From an uncultured Prevotellaceae bacterium (GTDB lineage Bacteria > Bacteroidota > Bacteroidia > Bacteroidales > Bacteroidaceae): a stretch of 5,892 nucleotides of DNA. Each line of letters starts with the position of its first letter. Within the stretch, counting starts at the first letter, position 1. Position numbers and translations under genes: made by a program. The DNA lies in NCBI GenBank assembly GCA_946187025.1, contig CAMHPM010000115.1:1-5892 (forward strand), in the 5' to 3' direction. Under the pieces are notes generated by a model that was given only the letters and a program-made list of their open reading frames with translations, did not search any database and was not told the DNA's origin. Shown here piece by piece: positions 1 through 5,812 of this stretch.

Positions 1-174
1 GAGGTGTGTGTGATATTGGCAAACCTGTCAGACTCGACATTCACAATAAACGATGGCGACCGCATTGCACAGATGGTTATTGCCCGCCACGAACGTGCTG
101 AATGGGTCATTGTTGATGAACTGAACGCCACCGAGCGCGGAGCAGGTGGATTTGGACATACCGGACGACAATAG
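1..174 (+). CDS. dut: dUTP diphosphatase (dUTPase), C-terminal part, 5' end outside window
   Basis: The first 57 codons are open in frame 1 and end at TAG 172-174. dUTPase hydrolyses dUTP to dUMP and pyrophosphate in the cytoplasm, keeping uracil out of DNA and supplying dUMP for thymidylate synthesis. Two trimeric-dUTPase motifs are visible: motif IV (GDRIAQMVIA, residues 19-28 of the fragment) and the flexible C-terminal motif V (ERGAGGFGHTGRQ, ending the protein), which closes over the nucleotide in the family. The ending closely resembles that of E. coli Dut. The start and motifs I-III lie upstream of the window. The next gene begins 7 nt after the stop on the same strand, so dut is probably the first or an early gene of the envelope operon that follows. 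Nothing in the fragment suggests damage. Confidence 0.95.
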   Translation, partial: EVCVILANLSDSTFTINDGDRIAQMVIARHERAEWVIVDELNATERGAGGFGHTGRQ

Positions 175-181
175 TCAAAAG

Positions 182-1894
182 ATGAAATCGATTATCAGGC
201 TCTACATATTACTGACTTTATTTATGGGTACGGCTCTTGCATCTTATGCACAAGCCGATAAATCCGATATATTCGTGCTCGAGGGTCATCGCCAGATGAC
301 ACTTGGCAACCATTCCGATGCCTTCGAACTCATACGTCATGCCCTGGAGTTGAACCCCAAGTCGGTGGCTGCACTCGAGGAGATGGGTGAGTTCTGGCAC
401 TTCATGCACAACGACAGCATGGCCATCGTCTATATGAGCAAGGCGGCTGAATATGCGCCCAACGACTATTGGGTGCAGCAGCCACTCGTGGAGTTGTATG
501 TGAACAGCGGCAAATACGACGAAGCGATACATTTACTCGAGGAAATGAGTGTGAAATATCCTGCAAAGGAAGACATCTTGATGATGCTCGAATCCTTGTA
601 CCAGCAAAAAGGCGACTTCAAGAGTGTGATAGGAGTGCTCGACAAACTCGAGCTGAAAGAAGGAAAGAGCGAACAACTGAGCAGGGAGAAATTCCGCACC
701 TACATGCAGATGGGTGATGAGGAACATGCGTTTGCCGAGATAAGTGCGTTGGCCGACGAGTATCCCAACGACCTCCGCTATCGTGTGTTGCTTGGCGACA
801 TGCACGTGGGGCAGCAACATTTCGACGAGGCACTCAAAGTGTATAAAAGCGTCGAGGCTGAAGACCCGACCAACATAAGCCTGATGGCTTCTATGCTCAA
901 CTACTACGCAGCAACCCACCAAGACTCGCTCTATCGCCTGCAGCTTGACGCCATCAGCACCAACGAGAAACTCGACGGCGCCACCCGCCTGCGCTTTCTC
1001 AATTCACTGGTGATGGAGCATCTGCAATCGGGCAAAGACCACGAACACCTCATGAGCATATTCGACAAAGTGCTGCAGATGCCACAGTCAGACATACAGA
1101 TTGCCGAGCTCTGCGCCCGATATCTGATAACTATCGACCAGCCTGCCGAGCGCGTAAAGCCGGTACTCAACCAGATTATCGATATCGACCCTGAAAACAC
1201 GATGGCTCGCAGCCAGTTGCTACAATATGCCACTGAGGCCGACGACACACTCGAGATAATACGTGTATGTCGTCCGGCTGTCGATCTGGATGTTGACGAC
1301 CCCGTGTTCTACTACTATCTTGGCATCGCATACTACCAGACGGACAGCGCACAGCGTGCCGTAGAGACCTTCAAACGGGGGTTCACCCATGTGAAGGATG
1401 CCACCAACCTGCAACTCGTCACCAACATGTATGCCCTCATGGGCGATTCGTACCACAAGCTTGGCGACATGCAACATGCTTACGAAAGCTATGACTCATG
1501 CCTTGTCTATCGGCCCGATGAAGCCTTGGTACTCAACAACTATGCCTACTACCTCTCGCTCGAGCGCAAACAGCTGGACAAGGCAGAGGAGATGAGCCGT
1601 CGTTCGCTCGAGAAGAATGCCGACAACCACACATATCTCGACACCTACGCCTGGATTCTGTTTCAGCAAAAACGCTATACAGAGGCAAAGGAATATATAG
1701 ACAAAGCATTGTCGGCCATGGGCAGCAACCTCAATGCCGACGATGCCAACATAATAGAACATGCGGGCGACATATATGCCAAGTGCAAACTGATGGAACA
1801 GGCACTGAACTACTGGCAGCTGTCGGCCTCACTTGCCGAGCCATCGCCTGTATTGCTCAAGAAAATATCGAAACGTAAGTATTATGCATATTAA
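182..1894 (+). CDS. Exported tetratricopeptide-repeat (TPR) protein, 570 aa, PA4667-like
   Basis: I chose ATG 182 because it starts a clean signal peptide: K2/R6, a hydrophobic core, then AQA before D26. The frame is open from GTG 146, but that start would overlap dut and put 12 charged residues before the signal. The mature protein is almost wholly TPR helix pairs. Clear repeats lie near residues 29-60, 62-95, 96-127, 130-160, 198-230, 374-403, 409-445, 446-480, 483-511 and 522-552; the middle (about 235-370) is more degenerate. The C-terminal run (VLNNYAYYLSLE, then TYLDTYAWILFQQKRYTEA, then EHAGDIYAK) matches a conserved signature of large bacterial TPR proteins, including the one beside lolB in Pseudomonas. 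TPRs act as scaffolds, so this is probably a periplasmic or membrane-associated assembly factor. There is no lipobox, so it is not a lipoprotein. Its 3' end overlaps the next gene by 11 nt, implying translational coupling. The exact function is unknown. Confidence 0.9.
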   Translation: MKSIIRLYILLTLFMGTALASYAQADKSDIFVLEGHRQMTLGNHSDAFELIRHALELNPKSVAALEEMGEFWHFMHNDSMAIVYMSKAAEYAPNDYWVQQPLVELYVNSGKYDEAIHLLEEMSVKYPAKEDILMMLESLYQQKGDFKSVIGVLDKLELKEGKSEQLSREKFRTYMQMGDEEHAFAEISALADEYPNDLRYRVLLGDMHVGQQHFDEALKVYKSVEAEDPTNISLMASMLNYYAATHQDSLYRLQLDAISTNEKLDGATRLRFLNSLVMEHLQSGKDHEHLMSIFDKVLQMPQSDIQIAELCARYLITIDQPAERVKPVLNQIIDIDPENTMARSQLLQYATEADDTLEIIRVCRPAVDLDVDDPVFYYYLGIAYYQTDSAQRAVETFKRGFTHVKDATNLQLVTNMYALMGDSYHKLGDMQHAYESYDSCLVYRPDEALVLNNYAYYLSLERKQLDKAEEMSRRSLEKNADNHTYLDTYAWILFQQKRYTEAKEYIDKALSAMGSNLNADDANIIEHAGDIYAKCKLMEQALNYWQLSASLAEPSPVLLKKISKRKYYAY

Positions 1895-2738
1895 CCCCAA
1901 CATATCGTATGCAATGCGTGCGCTGGCCGTGATGACCGTCATAGCCACGTTGCTCACATCGTGCGGTTCGCCCAAATCGGCTATCGACACAACGGCCACC
2001 GATGCCTCTGTCATGGTAAACACCGAGCAGCATCTGGCCAAAGTGTCAGCCAACAACTCGACACAGACTTACCTCACGTCGAAAGTGAAAGTAGTAGCTA
2101 CGGCCGATGGCAACCGTGTGACCACCAGCGGTACACTGCGTATGAAACGTGATGACGTCATTCAGCTCATACTCGTCGATCCGCTCATCGGAGCCCTCGA
2201 ATTGGGACGCATGGAGTTTACCCGCTCCCGGGTGCTGATAATCGACAAGGTGAACAAGCAATATGTGGATGTGCCCTACTCTGATGTAGGTTTCCTGCAA
2301 AAGGCTGGCATCAACTTCAGCACCATGCAATCGCTCTTCTGGAACGAGGTGTTCACCCCCGGCGAATCGCAGGCCAGGGCCTCCGACTTCAGCCTCACCG
2401 CCGATGGCAGCGACGTTGTGCTCACACATGCGGCACGGATACTTACCTACCAATTTACTACTCAACGCAAGAGCGGATTGCTGTCGAAAACCGAAATCAC
2501 GGGTTCGACCGACCAGACATACAAATTCGACTTCACATACAATAACTTCCAGACATACGAGGGGCGTCCGTTCCCCAAGGACATGACGATGGCATTCTAT
2601 ATCGACGGCCAACCGGCCACACTCTCGCTGTCGCTCAGCTCCATGCGCAACTCGTCTGACTGGGCGACTCGTTCCAACGTATCGTCTAAATTCACCAAAG
2701 CCGATCCTGAACTCATTTTCAAGATGCTTGTGAAATAA
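1884..2738 (+). CDS. DUF4292 family outer-membrane lipoprotein, LolB-like, 284 aa
   Basis: ATG 1884 lies inside the end of the TPR gene; ATG 1914 (residue 11) is an alternative start giving 274 aa, and both keep the lipoprotein signal. The signal ends in the lipobox LLTSC with Cys27 as the lipidated residue. The residues after it (GSPKSA) are not acidic, so the surface-export signal of Bacteroides lipoproteins is absent and the protein probably faces the periplasm. The body (about 55-284) is beta-rich with no membrane segment. Residues 85-130 (RMKRDDVIQLILVDPL, then ALELGRMEF, then VLIIDKVNKQYVDV) fit the DUF4292 pattern, a Bacteroidota family I recognise from memory. The pattern of strand, D/NPL-G loop, ELE, strand, then a hydrophobic WNEVF segment resembles LolB, which receives lipoproteins from LolA and inserts them in the outer membrane. 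That role is inference. EnvC-like follows after 11 nt. Confidence 0.85.
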   Translation: MHINPNISYAMRALAVMTVIATLLTSCGSPKSAIDTTATDASVMVNTEQHLAKVSANNSTQTYLTSKVKVVATADGNRVTTSGTLRMKRDDVIQLILVDPLIGALELGRMEFTRSRVLIIDKVNKQYVDVPYSDVGFLQKAGINFSTMQSLFWNEVFTPGESQARASDFSLTADGSDVVLTHAARILTYQFTTQRKSGLLSKTEITGSTDQTYKFDFTYNNFQTYEGRPFPKDMTMAFYIDGQPATLSLSLSSMRNSSDWATRSNVSSKFTKADPELIFKMLVK

Positions 2739-2749
2739 ACAACCGAAAC

Positions 2750-4444
2750 ATGCGCACAATGAATACAAGACACAACATACACTGCAACTCGTCATGGCTC
2801 ATAGCCATGATGGTGGTTTGTCTGACGACATTCACATACACCACGTATGCCCAGACAACGAAAAAGACAACCACCACAACCAAGAAAGCCACTACCACCA
2901 CAGCAAAGAAAGCTACCACCACGACCAAAAAAGCCGCTACCACCACCTCGAAGAAAGCTACCACCACGACTTCAAAGAAGGCCGCAGCCACCAAGGCCCC
3001 GGCAAAGCAAGTAGATAAGAAGACCCAGCTGAAGAACGAGCAGGTGGCAACGCAACGCCAGCGGCAGCAGTCGCAACAGCAGATTCAGACTATCAACAAG
3101 AACATAAAGGACAACCTCGACAATGTCCTCATACTCGAAAACCGGATATCGCGCCAGCAGCGTCAGATTGACAGCCTCGCCCGCGAGATGAAAGCCATGA
3201 CGGTGCGCATTGACACCCTCAACTCGCAAATAGCCCGTCTGAAACGCGAACTGCTCGACAAGAAAAAGAAATATGCCAATGCAATGGTATATCTGCAGCA
3301 ACACAAAAGTGTGCAGGAGAAACTCATGTTTGTCTTCTCAGCCGACAACCTGAGCCAAATCATACGCCGCATGAGATACATAAAGGAGTACTCGTCATAC
3401 CAGAAAGCACAAGGCGAGATGATAAAGCAGGAACAGGCCGAGATGAAGCAGAAGCAGGAAGAGCTCATGACCATAAAAGCACGTATGGAGGCCAACCTGG
3501 CCGAGATGCGTCGCAAAGAGCAGGCACTCGAGGCCAACAAGAAGAACTGCGAGACCAGGGTGGCATATCTGAACAAGAACCTCAGTACGGTGCAGAACCA
3601 GATAAAACAACTGCAGAAGCGCGAGGCCGACCTCAATGCTCAAATCGACCGAATCATACAGCAGGAAATAGAAGAAGCTAGGCGTAAGGCCGCCGAAGAA
3701 AAAGCGCGGAAGGAGGCCGAAGCCCGCCGTGCCGAGCAACTGCGCATAGAGAAAGAGCGCAAACTGGCCGAGGCCAAGGCTGCCGAAGAGCGTGCACGCA
3801 AAGAAAAAGAACTGGCCGAGGCGGCACGCAAGGCTGCAACCACCGAAGCTGCCAAGGCTGCTGCCAAAGCCGAGTCGGAGAAAGCATCGGCCAACATAAA
3901 AGCGGCCGAAAAGGAAACCAAGGCTGCGGAAAAAGAAGTGAAGGCAGCAGTGAAGGCTGAAAAGGAAGAGGCTAAGAAACAACCTGCGACAGCCGTGACG
4001 GCCTATCAGACCTCGGCTGCCAATGCAGCAAAACTCACCACGGCCTTTGCAAGCAACAAGGGCAAACTGCCGATACCTATTAGCGGAAGCTATACAATCG
4101 TGGGACATTACGGCACCTACACCGTGGCAGGACTCAAGAACGTGACGCTCGAAAACAAAGGAATCGACATACGCGGCACGGCCGGATGCCAGGCTCGCTC
4201 GGTGTTCGAGGGCGAAGTGTCGTCGGTGTTCCAATATGGCGGCTCATATACCATCATGATACGCCACGGAAGCTACATATCAGTCTATTCAGGACTCTCG
4301 TCTGTATCTGTGGCTTCAGGCAACAAAGTGACACAAAACCAGTTGCTCGGCAAGGTGGGTGCCGATGCCGACGGACACTACACACTGCAATTCCAGCTTC
4401 GCAAAGAGAGCGCAAGGCTCAATCCGGAACAGTGGGTTAAGTAA
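2750..4444 (+). CDS. EnvC-type murein hydrolase activator: coiled coil plus degenerate M23/LytM domain, 564 aa
   Basis: ATG 2750 lies 11 nt after the DUF4292 stop; ATG 2759 is also possible. A long signal peptide (hydrophobic core about 16-30) is probably cleaved after Ala34. Then come a Thr/Lys repeat tract (36-86), a coiled coil (about 87-305) that includes an EnvC-like stretch (MFVFSADNLSQIIRRMRYI, 193-211), a Lys/Glu/Ala-rich helix (about 303-410) and a C-terminal LytM domain (about 438-564). The LytM fold is recognisable (GIDIRG, IRHGSYISVYSGLSS, LQFQLR, NPEQW), but the zinc and catalytic histidines are replaced: N469, G515, T545 and Q547; only D473 remains. As in E. coli EnvC, this predicts no hydrolase activity and a role in switching on an N-acetylmuramoyl-L-alanine amidase during daughter-cell separation in the periplasm, probably under FtsEX. 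Neither partner is in the window. It is longer than E. coli EnvC (about 420 aa). Automatic annotation as an active M23 endopeptidase would be misleading. Confidence 0.9.
   Translation: MRTMNTRHNIHCNSSWLIAMMVVCLTTFTYTTYAQTTKKTTTTTKKATTTTAKKATTTTKKAATTTSKKATTTTSKKAAATKAPAKQVDKKTQLKNEQVATQRQRQQSQQQIQTINKNIKDNLDNVLILENRISRQQRQIDSLAREMKAMTVRIDTLNSQIARLKRELLDKKKKYANAMVYLQQHKSVQEKLMFVFSADNLSQIIRRMRYIKEYSSYQKAQGEMIKQEQAEMKQKQEELMTIKARMEANLAEMRRKEQALEANKKNCETRVAYLNKNLSTVQNQIKQLQKREADLNAQIDRIIQQEIEEARRKAAEEKARKEAEARRAEQLRIEKERKLAEAKAAEERARKEKELAEAARKAATTEAAKAAAKAESEKASANIKAAEKETKAAEKEVKAAVKAEKEEAKKQPATAVTAYQTSAANAAKLTTAFASNKGKLPIPISGSYTIVGHYGTYTVAGLKNVTLENKGIDIRGTAGCQARSVFEGEVSSVFQYGGSYTIMIRHGSYISVYSGLSSVSVASGNKVTQNQLLGKVGADADGHYTLQFQLRKESARLNPEQWVK
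2855..3007 (+). repeat. In-frame Thr/Lys low-complexity repeat tract in the EnvC-like gene
   Basis: Right after the predicted signal cleavage site, residues 36-86 consist of lysine pairs at 38, 45, 53, 60, 68 and 76 separated by Thr/Ala/Ser runs, a period of 7 or 8 residues (21-24 nt). At the DNA level an exact 20-nt copy occurs at 2906-2925 and 2951-2970, 45 bp (15 codons) apart, with imperfect copies between. The tract is strongly basic and probably unstructured. Such arrays can change length by slippage or recombination; because the unit is a multiple of three, length changes would usually keep frame. Confidence 0.85.
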
Positions 4445-4471
4445 TCAGAACCGCACACCTGCGTATAAGAG

Positions 4472-4518
4472 AAAAAACGAGTGCGCACTCTCGGGCTTGA
4501 GAGTGCGCACTCATTTTT
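4472..4518. terminator. Bidirectional intrinsic terminator between convergent genes
   Basis: Arms 4479-4492 and 4499-4512 are perfectly complementary (14 bp) around the 6-nt loop GGGCTT. A6 precedes the stem (4472-4477) and T5 follows it (4514-4518). Read on the plus strand it ends the dut-to-envC unit 27-34 nt after the TAA; read on the minus strand the A6 becomes a U6 tract ending the argE-like transcript. Each arm also contains the 12-nt self-complementary word GAGTGCGCACTC. Confidence 0.93.
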
Positions 4519-4536
4519 CGGTACATATATAGCGGC

Positions 4537-5610
4537 CTACACTTGGGTCAGCAGTTCGATGTAGAGTCGTATGCCTTCTTCTATCTCAGACAAGCAGATG
4601 AACTCGTCGGCTGTGTGTGAGCGGGCTGAATCGCCAGGACCGATTTTCACCGACGGGAATGGCATGAGTGCCTGGTTTGACAGTGTTGGCGAGCCGAATG
4701 GCTTCAGCCCGAGGCTGACAGCACGGCGCACAATGGGATGGTCTGAACCTATATGCGACGAGCCCAGACGGAACGAGCGTGCCACGGGGCGCCCCTGCAA
4801 CAGCTGGCTTATCTCGTCGAACAGCTCCTGGTTTGTGTAAAGCTCGTTGCTGCGTACATCAATTGTGAAGCGGCATTCGGCTGGCACCACATTGTGCTGT
4901 GTGCCGGCATTAACGATAGTAACGGTGGCCTTCACTGCTCCCAACAGTGGCGACACACGGCTGAACTCATGATGCCTGATGCGCTCGATGTCATCCACGG
5001 CCTTGTATATGGCATTCACCCCCTCGTTGCGGGCTGCATGTCCGCTCACACCTTCTTCATCTACGTCAATCACCATCAACCCCTTCTCGGCCACAGCAGG
5101 CTGCATGGCTGTAGGTTCGCCCACAACGGCAAAATCCACTGGCGGCAACAGCGGCAACACGCTCTCTATGCCTTCACGCCCCGAAACCTCCTCCTCGCAC
5201 GAGGCCATGAATATAAGGTTGGGCGCTGAAGGGAAGCCGGAGGCCGCTGCCGGGTCGGTGATGTGTAGGAACGCCTGCATCAGGCTCACCAGGCTACCAC
5301 CATCGTCGTTAGTGCCGAGACCATACAAGCGGTCGCCTTCGAGTGTAGGGCAGAACGGGTCGCGCTTCCAACCCGGGGCAGGACGAACAGTGTCAATATG
5401 GGCATCGAGCAAAACCGTGGGACGGCCATCGGCCCTCTGCTCGCCAACCACCCACACATTATTACCCTTGCGACATGGACGCAAACCATGCTGACGGAGG
5501 TATGCCTCGACAACATCGGCGGCACCTGCCTCGTCGCGACTGACACTCGGCACAGCAACCAACCTGCGAAGCAACTCCACAGCATCCGTAGTTCTTTCTG
5601 ATATAGTCAT
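4537..5610 (-). CDS. argE: M20 family deacylase of arginine biosynthesis (ArgE type), 357 aa
   Basis: I chose ATG 5610; the frame is open back to 5673, but that longer form would start upstream of the likely promoter. M20 enzymes are cytoplasmic di-zinc hydrolases that remove acyl groups from amino-acid intermediates. All expected motifs are present: H71-I-D73, D102 in YGLGTNDDGG, glutamates 139-141 (general base plus metal ligand), E165 in VVGEPT, H191 in the SGH motif of the dimerisation domain (about 175-285), and H332 in SHTADE. Length and layout fit ArgE/DapE. Bacteroidota are known to use N-succinylornithine transcarbamylase, so the real substrate may be N-succinyl-L-citrulline rather than N-acetylornithine; that is inference, and no other arg gene is present to support it. 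DapE is the main alternative, but many Bacteroidales use the DapL aminotransferase route, which makes it less likely. The gene is monocistronic within the window and convergent with the envelope operon. Confidence 0.83.
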   Translation of the reverse strand: MTISERTTDAVELLRRLVAVPSVSRDEAGAADVVEAYLRQHGLRPCRKGNNVWVVGEQRADGRPTVLLDAHIDTVRPAPGWKRDPFCPTLEGDRLYGLGTNDDGGSLVSLMQAFLHITDPAAASGFPSAPNLIFMASCEEEVSGREGIESVLPLLPPVDFAVVGEPTAMQPAVAEKGLMVIDVDEEGVSGHAARNEGVNAIYKAVDDIERIRHHEFSRVSPLLGAVKATVTIVNAGTQHNVVPAECRFTIDVRSNELYTNQELFDEISQLLQGRPVARSFRLGSSHIGSDHPIVRRAVSLGLKPFGSPTLSNQALMPFPSVKIGPGDSARSHTADEFICLSEIEEGIRLYIELLTQV

Positions 5611-5633
5611 TTTCAATTCATGTTTTCTTGTTG

Positions 5634-5641
5634 CAAAGTTA
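5634..5641 (-). promoter_or_regulatory. Bacteroidota -7 promoter element for the argE-type gene
   Basis: On the minus strand this reads TAACTTTG, matching the Bacteroides -7 consensus TAnnTTTG. Transcription would start near 5626-5630, giving a leader of about 17-21 nt before ATG 5610, with the A-rich stretch TTGAAA just before the start codon. I see no convincing -33 TTTG at the usual distance; the nearest TTG is about 26 nt upstream. The position argues against the longer start at 5673. Confidence 0.7.
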
Positions 5642-5782
5642 CGAAATAAATCATAATCCGTGATACACAACACATAATTAATATAGCAACCACAATAGCA
5701 TTTTTCGTTCTTTTATGCCACTTTTGACTCCACGTAACCATGATTTATGCTTCGCAGGCAAGGCATTGTGGATTTTATTTGC

Positions 5783-5790
5783 TACCTTTG
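5783..5790 (+). promoter_or_regulatory. Bacteroidota -7 promoter element for prfB
   Basis: TACCTTTG matches TAnnTTTG. The expected transcription start is about 5794-5798, leaving a very short leader (roughly 11-15 nt) before ATG 5809. A clear -33 element is missing; a TTG at 5766-5768 is only 14 nt away. The rest of the divergent spacer (5642-5782) is AT-rich, and I see no other gene or RNA in it. Confidence 0.7.
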
Positions 5791-5800
5791 CAACCAAATT

Positions 5801-5812
5801 ATGCAATCATGA
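5801..5812 (+). promoter_or_regulatory. Possible three-codon upstream ORF (M-Q-S-UGA) overlapping the prfB start
   Basis: ATG 5801, CAA, TCA and TGA 5810-5812 form a minimal ORF whose UGA shares two bases with the prfB ATG (5809-5811). UGA is read by RF2, the prfB product. Whether it is translated is unknown: it would lie only a few nucleotides from the predicted transcription start and could be chance. Confidence 0.25.

Noticed and set aside
146..181. GTG 146 as start of the TPR protein
   Set aside because: It would overlap dut and place an acidic stretch before the signal peptide; ATG 182 gives a normal signal sequence.
2046..2795. Minus-strand open frame (249 codons) opposite the DUF4292 gene
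   Set aside because: Its product shows no family motif and it overlaps a well-supported lipoprotein gene along its whole length.
2855..3007. CRISPR-like spaced repeat
   Set aside because: The repeats are coding, in frame, of variable 21-24 nt period and without unique spacers.
3395..4234. Long minus-strand open frame (279 codons) opposite the EnvC-like gene
   Set aside because: It is the mirror of Lys/Glu/Ala-rich codons, giving a Leu/Phe/Gly-rich product with no recognisable motif; the plus-strand gene has clear domains.
5611..5673. Upstream ATG 5673 as start of the ArgE-type protein
   Set aside because: The extra 21 residues lie across and upstream of the -7 element at 5634-5641 and do not resemble the family N-terminus; ATG 5610 fits.
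5646..5748. 9-bp inverted repeat ATAAATCAT (5646-5654) / ATGATTTAT (5740-5748) in the divergent spacer
   Set aside because: The arms are 85 nt apart in AT-rich DNA and do not extend beyond 9 bp; likely chance, although a shared regulator site cannot be excluded.
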